A stretch of DNA of 64,000 bases from JABDBE01 sp049585795. GTDB taxonomy: Bacteria > Acidobacteriota > Terriglobia > Terriglobales > Acidobacteriaceae. Where the stretch lies: contig JBAVAQ010000024.1 of assembly GCA_049585795.1 (NCBI GenBank), positions 62,001 to 126,000 of the forward strand, in the 5' to 3' direction. Shown here piece by piece: positions 34,229-42,694 of this stretch (position 1 is its first letter; each line of letters starts with the position of its first letter). Made by a program: the position numbers and the translations under genes. The notes beneath the pieces were generated by a model. That model was not told the DNA's origin, did not search any database, and was given only the letters and a program-made list of their open reading frames with translations.

Positions 34229-35221
34229 ATGGATCATGAAAAACCCAGCGGACCGATCCGCAATTTGCCCTCATCGGCGCCCGAGGGCGAGCTCACTCAA
34301 AACGCCGCGGTCGACGATTTTTTCCGGCGGCTGAAGCACGACCTGCACCATCCCAAGCCCGGCACGGAGGCCATTGCCGCCGCGCTGCAGGCAGTGCAAC
34401 GGCTGGCTTCGCAAGTGGACGCGGACGGTTCGACCGGCGCCATTGCCGAGAGTTTAGAGTCGCGCACCTGTCTCTCCTGCGGTAGCCAAAATCCCGCAGA
34501 CAACCGCTTCTGTGCGATCTGTGGCGTTCCGCTGGAGGATGGCCCACCCCAGGAACTCAACGCTCCTGTTGCACCGAGCGCGAGACCCGCTGCGCCAGCG
34601 GCAGGACAGCATCACTACCATCATCATTACCATCACCACTACTTTGCCTCGCCCGAAGGCGGCATGCCGCTCGCTGGGGTTGAGCCCCGTGGGAGCAGTG
34701 CGCCCGTGGCTCGTGATGTCCGCGCCCGCAGCGCTCCGGGCGGGCTGTCGTTGAGCCGTGGGGAAGCTGCGGTGCGCAAGCTTACGCAGGATTGGGCCCA
34801 GGCCTGTAACAGCAAACAGCTCGACGATCTGGTCGATCTCTACGGAGCCGACGCCATCGTGCTGCGTCCGAATGTGCCCCCAGTTCGCGGCACGGCGGCA
34901 ATTCGTGAGTTCTTCTTCAGCGTGCTCGACGCCGGACTCGGCGAAGTTGATCTCGAGCCTCTGCGCGTCGAAGTCTTCGGAGACATCGCCTACGAAGCTG
35001 GCCGTTGCAAAATGCTGGTTCCCTTTACCATGGGCAAACGCCGCGAAGAGCGCGGCAAATATCTTTTGACGCTGGCGCGACAAGCGGGAGACTGGAAGAT
35101 TCTCGCCGACTGCTGGTCAAGCGATTTGAGTCTAGGAGTCAACGTGGACTCGGCCACTCCTAAGCCCAGCGTGCAGAGCCCGCCCAATCCCGCCTTCAAA
35201 CCCCCGCGCAAGGGACCGTAA
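34229..35221 (+). CDS. Zinc-ribbon protein with SnoaL-like domain
   Basis: 330 residues. Residues ~1-70 are helical. A zinc ribbon CLSCGSQNPADNRFCAICG lies at about residues 77-95. A Pro/Ala linker with the His-rich stretch HHYHHHYHHHYF follows. The C-terminal ~150 residues form a DUF4440/SnoaL-like NTF2 fold (VRKLTQDWAQACNSKQLDDLVDLYGADAIVLRPN...AIREFFFSVLD). No catalytic assignment is possible. The His-rich stretch could bind metal. Confidence 0.75.
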   Translation: MDHEKPSGPIRNLPSSAPEGELTQNAAVDDFFRRLKHDLHHPKPGTEAIAAALQAVQRLASQVDADGSTGAIAESLESRTCLSCGSQNPADNRFCAICGVPLEDGPPQELNAPVAPSARPAAPAAGQHHYHHHYHHHYFASPEGGMPLAGVEPRGSSAPVARDVRARSAPGGLSLSRGEAAVRKLTQDWAQACNSKQLDDLVDLYGADAIVLRPNVPPVRGTAAIREFFFSVLDAGLGEVDLEPLRVEVFGDIAYEAGRCKMLVPFTMGKRREERGKYLLTLARQAGDWKILADCWSSDLSLGVNVDSATPKPSVQSPPNPAFKPPRKGP

Positions 35222-35317
35222 GAAGCGCCCATTTCGCCCTGCCGGACCTTGATGCACGTCCCGCTTTACCGCCACGGATTGTCAAGTTCTGGAAAAACAC
35301 CTGGGCGTTGGGAGCTT

Positions 35318-35395
35318 TGAAGGGGCACGGCTTCAGCCGTGCCGTAAGTCTTTAAGCCAAGGTACGGCGTGGCTAGAAAGCCGCGCCCCTTCAAG
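35318..35395 (+). repeat. Intergenic hairpin repeat
   Basis: GGCACGGCTTCAGCCGTGCC hairpin followed by a second partial stem, the same family as 5085-5165. Confidence 0.6.
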
Positions 35396-35443
35396 GCTCC
35401 AGTCGCTTGGACGTTTTCTAAACCTCCTACGCTGAAGCCGTCT

Positions 35444-36223
35444 TTACGCGGCGGTATTTCGGGAAAAGATCAAATACTGCGGCGTGCCCACAATCCTCTT
35501 GAATGCCGCACACCGCGTCAGCAAGGCCTCGAGCAGCGGATTGTGATAGACCACAAATACCGGCCGAGGATGTAGCTGCAAGGAATGCTCCAGGTTGCTG
35601 ATCACGGTGGCCAATCCGGATTCGGGTAAAGGGTTGAAGAGATACAGGACGGTCGGCTCTGGCGGAAAGTCGAACTGGCGCGCATCGCCCAGGAGACATT
35701 CGATGGCGAAGCATTGCTGCGAGTCGCTTTTGTATTTGGCGATATTTTCTTTGGCCACCCGGTGCAGTTGAGGCAGCAGCTCGATCCCCATGATGCGGCG
35801 GAAGGGATAGTCGGCAGCCATCAGCAGAGCGCGTCCCTTGCCCGAGCCGAGGTCGATAAAGGTGAACTCGCGGAAATTAATCGCTGGGCTCGCTTGCACC
35901 AGGTTCGCGAGCATTTCGCGAAAGAGTGCCGGCTCCGTCGGTTGATAAGGCGAGTGAAACATTCCCAGCAGACGCTCGCGCCAGCCAACCGTTGCGCCGG
36001 TCGTATCCACACGAAAATCCCAATCGTAATCGATGTCGCCATAGCGTTGCCGTCGCTGCGCGGGCGTCGACTCGCGAGCGAACTCCCAGATCATGGAACT
36101 GAAACGCTTCCAGGTGGGGAGAAATCCGCGGCGAGCGGAGTTTTCCTTCCACCAATCGCGAATGGTCGCAACCAGACTTGGTCCTGGTTTGGGCTCGGAT
36201 GTCATCGCTGACCATGGTGCCAT
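35444..36223 (-). CDS. Class I SAM-dependent methyltransferase-like protein
   Basis: 259 residues. Motif I FIDLGSGKGRALLMAADYPF and motif II MGIELLPQLHRVAKENI identify a Rossmann methyltransferase. Later strands (TVLYLFNPLPESGLATVI and RPVFVVYHNP) complete the sheet. N-terminal ~90 residues are unassigned. ATG 36223 or ATG 36205 may be the start. The substrate is unknown. Confidence 0.8.
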   Translation of the reverse strand: MAPWSAMTSEPKPGPSLVATIRDWWKENSARRGFLPTWKRFSSMIWEFARESTPAQRRQRYGDIDYDWDFRVDTTGATVGWRERLLGMFHSPYQPTEPALFREMLANLVQASPAINFREFTFIDLGSGKGRALLMAADYPFRRIMGIELLPQLHRVAKENIAKYKSDSQQCFAIECLLGDARQFDFPPEPTVLYLFNPLPESGLATVISNLEHSLQLHPRPVFVVYHNPLLEALLTRCAAFKRIVGTPQYLIFSRNTAA

Positions 36224-36272
36224 GAATCTGCCGGGTTTTGTCCGGACGGAGAGCCGACTGTCCCCACGTGAG

Positions 36273-36737
36273 TTACACGAGAGGCTTCGACATCTTCACC
36301 AGATGGCATGGCTGGTTGGGCGTTTGCTCGGAAGGGAACGGCAGAGTCCCGCTTTCGACATAGCCGTGGCGATGATAAAACGGGGGCAACTCGATGCGCA
36401 GATTCACGACGGTGAGATCCATAAAGCGGCAACCGGCGGCGCGACAGTATTCCTCTGCGGCGGCGATCAGGGCGGAGCCGAGGCCGGCGCGTTGCCGCCT
36501 GGGTTGGACCGCAAGCAGGCCGAAATATCCGCGCTCTTGCCGCAGTTCCACGTATACGCATCCAGTCAGCGTGCCGGCGTCCTCGGCGAGCAAAAACTTG
36601 CCTTTTTGCATCAGAGCGCGGACTTTTTCAGGGTTGGTACGATCGCCATCGATGAAGAAGCGCTCCGGGCGGAAGGCAGTATTCACCAGGGATGCAATGT
36701 TCTCGCCATCTTCGGCTTTCGCCGTACGTGTCTGCAT
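36273..36737 (-). CDS. GNAT-family N-acetyltransferase
   Basis: 154 residues from ATG 36737. The acetyl-CoA-binding loop is LLAVQPRRQRAGLGSALIAAAEEYCRAAG, with the conserved Q/RxxGxG/A. The final FYHRHGYVESGTLPF is a typical GNAT motif. The substrate is unknown. Confidence 0.85.
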   Translation of the reverse strand: MQTRTAKAEDGENIASLVNTAFRPERFFIDGDRTNPEKVRALMQKGKFLLAEDAGTLTGCVYVELRQERGYFGLLAVQPRRQRAGLGSALIAAAEEYCRAAGCRFMDLTVVNLRIELPPFYHRHGYVESGTLPFPSEQTPNQPCHLVKMSKPLV

Positions 36738-36786
36738 GGCTGGGCCTTGCGGGGGCGAGGATTTCGGCGGGTGCATCCTTTGGATT

Positions 36787-37716
36787 CTAATTCACTGGCG
36801 GAAGCTTCGGGATTCGTGGCGGGATGTATCCCATCGGAGTTCCTTTTTCAATGAAAGGCAAATCATCAGGGACACGCACTTCAACGCGGCCATCTGGCAT
36901 GAGCTTGTAAGGATGGCCGAGCGGATCCGTTGGAACCCCGCGCAGCAGGTTTGCCGCTTCCAAGTCTGAAAAGCTCTGCGGCAAATGCCCGGTCTTTTCC
37001 CGGTAGTGCGATACCAGCCGTTCCAGAGTGGTCACGTCTTCATCCACCTGCAAGGCATTCAAATGAGCAACCGCGTTGGATTTGACATTAGGGTCGCGCG
37101 TGGTTTGGTAAGTAGTGATCCACATCAGACGAGCCGTCTCGATATTTCCCGCGTGCTCTGCCATCTTGGCGGCCATGAGCGGCATAATTTGATGCGTCTT
37201 GGGCAGTTTGGCGCCGTCGGCGAATGCCTTCTCAGCGTTGTCGTAGTCCGAGAGGTCCATGTAGTAAATGAAACCGAGATCGTAGTAGAGGCGCCACTGA
37301 TCCGGATTGTTGCGGATGCCAAACTCCACCAACTTAATAGCCCGTTCCGGCTGGTCGGCCCCGCCCGGTATCTTTGGAGCCAGAAAGTTGGCGCCATACT
37401 CGTAGGCGACCATGAGTTGCGGATCAAGTGTCGTCGTGATTTCGAGGAGCGGCGCAAGCAAATCAAAATGCTCGGAGCCTCGGTCCAATTTGTCTCCGAA
37501 GTACTGGACAGCGCGGGTCCAGTACACGTCCGCGAGCAAGCCGTCGTAACCCAGGCTCATGCGCTTGAGCAATGTGGGCGAGGAGATGTAGAGCACTTCC
37601 TCGAGTGTCGCCGCAGTGCGCTCGCGATCGATGGTCCGCAGCAACAACACCGATGCCGTCAGGCAGATGATCAGCAAGGTGCTGGCGATAATTGTGATCC
37701 GGCGCGAAGGCTTCAT
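36787..37716 (-). CDS. TPR-domain membrane-anchored protein, ABC operon
   Basis: 309 residues. An N-terminal anchor (RITIIASTLLIICLTASVLLL) is followed by a TPR-like helical array (EYGANFLAPKIPGGADQPERAIKLVEFGIRNNPDQWRLYYDLGFIYYMDLSDYDNAEKAF). Its start overlaps the end of the ABC permease gene (ATGA), so it is the third gene of the operon. It probably sits at the membrane as a scaffold for the transporter. Confidence 0.8.
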   Translation of the reverse strand: MKPSRRITIIASTLLIICLTASVLLLRTIDRERTAATLEEVLYISSPTLLKRMSLGYDGLLADVYWTRAVQYFGDKLDRGSEHFDLLAPLLEITTTLDPQLMVAYEYGANFLAPKIPGGADQPERAIKLVEFGIRNNPDQWRLYYDLGFIYYMDLSDYDNAEKAFADGAKLPKTHQIMPLMAAKMAEHAGNIETARLMWITTYQTTRDPNVKSNAVAHLNALQVDEDVTTLERLVSHYREKTGHLPQSFSDLEAANLLRGVPTDPLGHPYKLMPDGRVEVRVPDDLPFIEKGTPMGYIPPRIPKLPPVN

Positions 37717-38489
37717 TTCAGATTCCGGCGCTCGAAAATCAGCACCGCTCCGCAGAGTGCCATGCTGGCGTAGACCAGGGCATAAGCCGTGTTCGACAAG
37801 ATCAGTTGCGTGGCCACCGGTTGCTCGTGGGCCACGGAACTAATCACGTTCAAAGCCGAGAAATTTGGCACCAAGTATGCCGCGCCCGTTGCCAGCCAGC
37901 GCACAATCCCTTTGGTCAAGCCGGCGAATCCGCGCAAATCCTCGGCGAAGGTACCGATCACGAACAGAGCAAAAGCAAACACCGCCGATAGCAATGGGGA
38001 TGAGAAAGACGAGAACAGAAGCGCCAGCGAGGTGATAATCAAGAACTGGAGGATGATGAAATACAAGGCCACCAGCAGCCAGCCATCGGTTGCCTGAAAG
38101 TGGCGCGAAACGTAGAACAGCGCTGCAAACACCCCTAGCGCCATGAAGGACGCGTTCACCACCAGCGTCCCCGCCAGGCCGAAGAACTTGCCGACGATAA
38201 ATTCCCAGCGCCGAACCGGGCGAGAAAGCACGGTGTAGAGAGTCCTCTTATCAATCTCTTTGGAGACCAGGCCGATGCCAATGAAAATGGCGATCACAAT
38301 GCCAAACAACGAAACCGCCGTGAGGCCCAGATTGATGACCACTAAACGCTCGATGCCAATGGAAATCTGCCCAACCAGGATGGCCGCGCCCGACATCAGC
38401 AAGGCGAACGCGATGAGGTTGTAGAGGACGCGATCGCGTACCGCTTCACGGAAGGTATTCGATGCGATGTATAAGATTCTGGCGCTCAT
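37713..38489 (-). CDS. ABC-2 type transporter permease
   Basis: 258 residues with six hydrophobic helices typical of ABC-2 permeases (GAAILVGQISIGIERLVVINLGLTAVSLFGIVIAIFIGIGLVSKEI; then IGTFAEDL, YLVPNFSALN). Its start overlaps the ATPase stop and its end overlaps the TPR gene start, so the three form one transcript. Works with the ATPase encoded upstream. The exported substrate is not evident. Confidence 0.88.
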   Translation of the reverse strand: MSARILYIASNTFREAVRDRVLYNLIAFALLMSGAAILVGQISIGIERLVVINLGLTAVSLFGIVIAIFIGIGLVSKEIDKRTLYTVLSRPVRRWEFIVGKFFGLAGTLVVNASFMALGVFAALFYVSRHFQATDGWLLVALYFIILQFLIITSLALLFSSFSSPLLSAVFAFALFVIGTFAEDLRGFAGLTKGIVRWLATGAAYLVPNFSALNVISSVAHEQPVATQLILSNTAYALVYASMALCGAVLIFERRNLK

Positions 38490-39427
38490 TGGGTCACCCC
38501 CGCAACCGCCTTGGAGGGTTGCACTTTGCGCACGAAATACTCTTCCAGCGAAGTGCGCACGGGTGTCAAAGATATGATGCGCAACTGTTCCCTCCGCAGT
38601 GCGTCGAGGGCAGCGTCCTGATTACCCTCGAGCAGCACGGCGCGGACGGTGTCGCCGGTAACGTGGCAATCCGCGCCTAATGCCTTCATCGAGGCGGGAA
38701 CCTTGTTTCCGTGCCAGACCAGTTCGATTTTGCCTTCGACGCTCGAAGTGAGATCAGCGACCGCACCCACGCTGAGCAGTTCACCCAGATGAATGATGGC
38801 CACGCGATCGCAAAGCGCCTCGGCATCGGAAAGGATATGGGTGGAGAAAAACACCGTCTTGCCTTCGTTTTTCAACTCTTCCATTAAATCGCGCACTTCG
38901 CGCCGTCCCATCGGATCAAGTCCGGACATGGGTTCGTCAAAGAAGACGATCTTGGGATCATGAAGAATGGCTTGCGCGATGCCCACGCGCTGCAACATGC
39001 CTTTGGAGAACTTGCGCAACTGAACCCGCATGATGTCCGGCAGCCCTACCCGATCGAGGACCTCGTGGACTTTGCGCACGCGATCTTTGGCCGGCATGCC
39101 GGAGAGTTGTCCGTAGTAATTGAGCAGTTCGCCGGCGGTCAGGTAATCATAGAAATACGGTTGCTCAGGAAGAAAGCCGATTTGCGCCTTCATGCGCGGA
39201 TCGTTAATCGCCATACCCAGAATTTGCGCCGATCCGGCGGTTGGGTAGACCAGGCCCATGAGCATTTTGAGTGTGGTCGTCTTGCCTGCCCCGTTAGGAC
39301 CGAGAAAGCCGAAAATCTCTCCCTCCTCCACGCTCAGGTGCAGCGGTTTTAGCGCGCACCTCGGCTTCTTGCGCCAGAAACCTACGCTGTAGGTTTTTTC
39401 GAGACCGAGAATATCGATTGCAGTCAT
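38486..39427 (-). CDS. ABC transporter ATP-binding protein
   Basis: From ATG 39427 about 313 residues. Walker A is FGFLGPNGAGKTTTLKMLMGL, signature FSKGMLQRVGIAQAIL, Walker B KIVFFDEPMSGLD, and the switch His in VFFSTHILSDAEAL. A C-terminal extension of ~90 residues with beta strands is usual for CcmA/YhaQ-type exporters. It energises the permease gene next to it. Confidence 0.93.
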   Translation of the reverse strand: MTAIDILGLEKTYSVGFWRKKPRCALKPLHLSVEEGEIFGFLGPNGAGKTTTLKMLMGLVYPTAGSAQILGMAINDPRMKAQIGFLPEQPYFYDYLTAGELLNYYGQLSGMPAKDRVRKVHEVLDRVGLPDIMRVQLRKFSKGMLQRVGIAQAILHDPKIVFFDEPMSGLDPMGRREVRDLMEELKNEGKTVFFSTHILSDAEALCDRVAIIHLGELLSVGAVADLTSSVEGKIELVWHGNKVPASMKALGADCHVTGDTVRAVLLEGNQDAALDALRREQLRIISLTPVRTSLEEYFVRKVQPSKAVAGVTQ

Positions 39428-39639
39428 GGCGGTCGAACCGAACTGCCCTCCTTTCATGCCGGTAAGAAAATTATATGCAAAAAACCTGGGAAGGCTAGCG
39501 GGTGCGAAAGGTTACCCGATTACGAAAGTAAAACAGCCGCCATTGACTTGCCGGCCAATCTTGGATGTTCGGTTGGTCCAACCGGCCGCCTGGCCTGATG
39601 GGGTGGATTCGTGATGGCGCAAAGTAACGAAAAAACAAA

Positions 39640-39665
39640 GGAGCAACGGATTGCTCCGTTGCTCC
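39640..39665 (-). terminator. Terminator of the downstream pilin gene
   Basis: Perfect 11-bp stem (GGAGCAACGGA paired with TCCGTTGCTCC) with a 4-nt loop. In the minus direction it is followed by CTTTGTTTTTTCG. It is the near twin of 40573-40598. Confidence 0.85.
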
Positions 39666-39705
39666 CTGGCTTGTACCCTCCCCCAGGTACTTCGCCAATG
39701 TCGAA

Positions 39706-40251
39706 CTAGTTGCCTAACTGGGGCCACGTCGCGCTGGAGCAGGTGCCTTCGGCAGTTTGCGGGGCAGCGTTCCAGGACGAGTTGTAGTGGATTACGCCGT
39801 CTTCGCTGGCGCAGAAGCCCTTCACACCAGTCTGGTTGAAGGCAGCGGCTGAGCCGCCGGCAGTGTAGCTCAGGAACGGCGCGGCAGCCGAAAGACTGCC
39901 AATGGCGAAGTAATAGCCGCTCTTGTTCAGTGCAACCGTGGTAGCTTGCGAGAGGTTCCAGTCAATCAAGCAAGCTGCTGTGACCAGCGGGCCACCAGCC
40001 GGACACCCAGTGACCGCTCCCGGCCCAAGCGCGCCCATACCGGTCGCGCCCGCAGAATAGCCTTGCGCGGGATAGGTGGAATAGAAGCTAACTTCAGCCG
40101 TGTTGGTGGTACGAATCGAGCTGGCGGCAGACGACTCGTTGGCCGAAATACGCGCGCGCAGCAAGTTCGGAATGGCGATAGCAGCGATGATAAGAATAAT
40201 CGCCACCACGATGAGCAACTCAATCAGTGAAAAACCCTTCTGTTTCCGCAT
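39706..40251 (-). CDS. Type IV pilin (tandem copy 1)
   Basis: 181 residues from ATG 40251, RBS GGAGAAGAAGG. The prepilin peptidase site is KQKG|FSLIE with Glu5, followed by the pilin helix LLIVVAIILIIAAIAIPNLL. The C-terminal domain has a disulfide-capable Cys pair near the end (CASEDG ... CSSATWPQLGN) and an earlier CPAGG/ACLID pair. Its paralogue upstream is about 80% alike. A candidate sigma-54 promoter lies at 40314-40329. Confidence 0.93.
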   Translation of the reverse strand: MRKQKGFSLIELLIVVAIILIIAAIAIPNLLRARISANESSAASSIRTTNTAEVSFYSTYPAQGYSAGATGMGALGPGAVTGCPAGGPLVTAACLIDWNLSQATTVALNKSGYYFAIGSLSAAAPFLSYTAGGSAAAFNQTGVKGFCASEDGVIHYNSSWNAAPQTAEGTCSSATWPQLGN

Positions 40252-40313
40252 GTGTGTTCCCTTCTTCTCCGTTATCAGATGTGGTCTCAGTAGACCCAAT
40301 TGCCGATTATGTT

Positions 40314-40329
40314 CGCATTTTAGCGGCCA
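40314..40329 (-). promoter_or_regulatory. Candidate sigma-54 promoter, pilin copy 1
   Basis: Minus strand reads TGGCCG-N5-ATGC: GG and GC dinucleotides in the correct -24/-12 phase. The start codon is ~50 bp after the expected start site. Confidence 0.5.
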
Positions 40330-40572
40330 GAAGCTGAAGTTACTATAGGGTAGGGTCGGTTTCGCCGCTGTGTCTTGTTTTCAAGGGCTCAGCAATCTTC
40401 GGTAACCTTTGTCCCGGGAGCCATTTGGACGCAACAGGGCAGTAGGTGGCAGATTTTGTCGACGGCATGACAAGTTGTGTCAATTTGAATCCCGCGGTTG
40501 AGATTGGGCCTTCCTCCCAGATCCAGCGCCAAATGGCTGTGTGGGCGAGGGATTTGTGGCAGAAAAGCAAAA

Positions 40573-40598
40573 GGAGCAACGGATATCTCCGTTGCTCC
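40573..40598 (-). terminator. Terminator of the upstream pilin gene
   Basis: Perfect 11-bp stem GGAGCAACGGA/TCCGTTGCTCC, loop TATC. In the minus direction it is followed by TTTTGCTTTTCT. Nearly identical to the terminator at 39640, including downstream bases. Confidence 0.85.
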
Positions 40599-40638
40599 CT
40601 GGCTGGTACCCTCCCCCAGGTACTTCGCCAAATTCAGA

Positions 40639-41193
40639 CTAATTTCCCAGCTGTGGCCAGGTTGCACTGGAGCAGGTGCCCTCCGCTGTTTCGGGTGCAG
40701 CATTCCAGGCAGCGTTGTAGTGGACTACGCCATCTTCGTTGGCGCAGAAGCCCTTCACGCCTGTCGTGTTGAAACCAGCAGCCGAGCCGCCGATCGTATA
40801 ACTTTCGAACGGGGCGGCAGCCGAGAGACTGCCGACAGCAAAGTAGTAACCGCTCTTGGCATTGGCTGTGGTTGTGGCTTGTGAAAGGTTCCAGTCAAGT
40901 AAACAAGCCGCCGTGACCAGCGGACCACCAGCCGGACAGCCAGTGACCGCTCCCGGCCCCAGCGCGCTCATGCCGGTCGCCCCAGTCGAATAACCTTGTA
41001 TCGGGTAGGTGGAAATGAAACTAACCTCGGCCGTGCTGGTGGTGCGAACCGAGGTGGCGGCCGACGATTCGTTAGCCGAAATGCGTGCCCGCAGCAGGTT
41101 CGGAATCGCAATGGCAGCGATGATGAGAATGATGGCCACCACGATCAGCAGCTCAATCAGTGAAAAGCCCTTTTGCTTCCGCGTGTTCTTCAC
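40639..41193 (-). CDS. Type IV pilin (tandem copy 2)
   Basis: 184 residues from GTG 41193 preceded by GGAGA. Same prepilin site (KQKG|FSLIE) and helix as copy 1, and the same GALGPGAVTGCPAGG-like central block (SALGPGAVTG here). The C-terminus ends CSSATWPQLGN. Differences cluster in the middle of the globular domain. It has its own terminator and promoter, so the two copies can be expressed separately. Confidence 0.93.
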   Translation of the reverse strand: MKNTRKQKGFSLIELLIVVAIILIIAAIAIPNLLRARISANESSAATSVRTTSTAEVSFISTYPIQGYSTGATGMSALGPGAVTGCPAGGPLVTAACLLDWNLSQATTTANAKSGYYFAVGSLSAAAPFESYTIGGSAAGFNTTGVKGFCANEDGVVHYNAAWNAAPETAEGTCSSATWPQLGN

Positions 41194-41242
41194 AAAGTCT
41201 CCATTAACAGGGTGAGTTCCTTGATCTCGACTCTGTACCTGT

Positions 41243-41258
41243 GGCAATTAGCTTGCCA
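41243..41258 (-). promoter_or_regulatory. Candidate sigma-54 promoter, pilin copy 2
   Basis: Minus strand reads TGGCAA-N5-TTGC, a close match to the TGGCAC-N5-TTGCW consensus with exact spacing. The GTG start codon is about 40 bp after the expected start site. The same 17 bp are nearly palindromic. Confidence 0.6.
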
Positions 41259-41465
41259 TCGCCGAGCGCAAGCGACTCCGCAAGTCACTACTGATAAGTC
41301 TCGCGTCTGCCACGCCGGAGAGAGAACGGAAGTATCTTGGGGGTGGAACCGGCTTAAAGCCAGCGCTCAAAAGGAGAAAACCTGACAAATTTTGTCAGTT
41401 GCATTCCCTTTTCTGCAGACATTACCATTTTCGGCAGACATTTCCGTTTAGAATGCCGCTTGCCG

Positions 41466-42572
41466 ATGACATTTCATCCCTTAGCAATTTCCGTCGAATC
41501 TTTAGAAATCGACCCCGACATCGAACGAGCCTGGTCGGTCCCGGCTCGGTTTTATACCGACCCTTCGGTCGTCGGATGGGAGCAGGAAAGGATATTCAGA
41601 AAGACCTGGCAGGTTGTGGGCCATTGCCGGCAAGTGGCCACTCCGGGAGACTTCTTCACCACAGAACTGCAAGGCGAGCCCTTGTTTTTAGTGCGCGGGT
41701 CGGACGGCCAGGTGCGCGGCTTTTATAATGTTTGCCGCCATCGCGCCGGGCCGCCGGCCGAAGGATGCGGTTCCCGCAAGCTTTTCCGCTGTGGCTACCA
41801 CGGCTGGACCTACGGGCTGGATGGATCCCTGATCAGCGCGCCTGAGTTTGAAGGCCAGCCAGGCTTCTCCCCCTGCGACTTCGCGCTGACGCCTGTGCGC
41901 GTGGCGCAGTGGTTCAACCTCATCTTTGTCAACCTTGACCCCGATGCCGAGCCGCTGCTGAAGACCCTGGGAAATCTTCCCGAACAAGTGCAGCGTTTCG
42001 ATTTCGCCGGCATGAACCTCTTTCAGCGCCGCACCTATGACATGAAATGCAATTGGAAGACCTACGTTGACAACTACCTCGAGGGTTATCACTTGCCCAG
42101 CGTGCATCCAGGGCTGAATCGTGAGTTGGACTACGGCGCTTACACGGTGGAACCCTACGCGCGGCACGTGCGGCAGTTCAGTCCAATTCGAGGCGCGCAA
42201 CCCGGAGATGCGGCTCCGCGCCGGTATCAGGAAGCCGCCGAAGATCTGACCACGGATTATTTCTGGGTCTTTCCCAACTGGATGCTCAACTGCTATCCCG
42301 ACAACGTTTCGTTGAACATAGTTCTGCCGCTCGGGCCTGAACGTTCCCTGGCAATTTTCGAGTGGTATGTGCGCGAGGAAGACCTCGATAGCAAGACCGC
42401 GAAAGACTCGGTCGAGTTCAGCGACCAGATTCAGATTGAAGACGTTGCGATCTGTGAGATCGTGCAGAAGAATCTGCATTCACGCAGCTATGAGCGCGGA
42501 CGTTACAGCGTGAAACAAGAAAAGGGCGTCCATGCGTTTCATCGTATGTACGCCGAAGTGATGAAAACCTAA
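41466..42572 (+). CDS. Rieske oxygenase, aromatic-ring-hydroxylating alpha-subunit type
   Basis: 368 residues from ATG 41466 (the TTG six bases upstream is less likely). The Rieske motif is CRHRAGP...CGYHGW. The mononuclear iron histidines are in NYLEGYHLPSVHPGL. The overall architecture matches choline/carnitine-monooxygenase-type or ring-hydroxylating alpha subunits. No reductase or beta subunit adjoins. The substrate is unknown. Confidence 0.9.
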   Translation: MTFHPLAISVESLEIDPDIERAWSVPARFYTDPSVVGWEQERIFRKTWQVVGHCRQVATPGDFFTTELQGEPLFLVRGSDGQVRGFYNVCRHRAGPPAEGCGSRKLFRCGYHGWTYGLDGSLISAPEFEGQPGFSPCDFALTPVRVAQWFNLIFVNLDPDAEPLLKTLGNLPEQVQRFDFAGMNLFQRRTYDMKCNWKTYVDNYLEGYHLPSVHPGLNRELDYGAYTVEPYARHVRQFSPIRGAQPGDAAPRRYQEAAEDLTTDYFWVFPNWMLNCYPDNVSLNIVLPLGPERSLAIFEWYVREEDLDSKTAKDSVEFSDQIQIEDVAICEIVQKNLHSRSYERGRYSVKQEKGVHAFHRMYAEVMKT

Positions 42573-42643
42573 GAGGTGTGGAGCGGTTCCCTCGCCGAAC
42601 AAAGGTAATAAGCTGGTTGTTCAGGGCCGTGGAGAGAAAAAAC

Positions 42644-42690
42644 TGCGGAGCTTCGCTCCGCTGGACAGCCCGGAGGCGAATGTCTCCGCA
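42644..42690 (-). repeat. Dispersed hairpin repeat (GGCTGTCCAGC family)
   Basis: On the minus strand it reads GGCTGTCCAGCGGAGC followed by a GCGGAG..CTCCGC hairpin, the same repeat type as 24134-24178 and 58522-58591. Confidence 0.6.
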
Positions 42691-42694
42691 CAAT

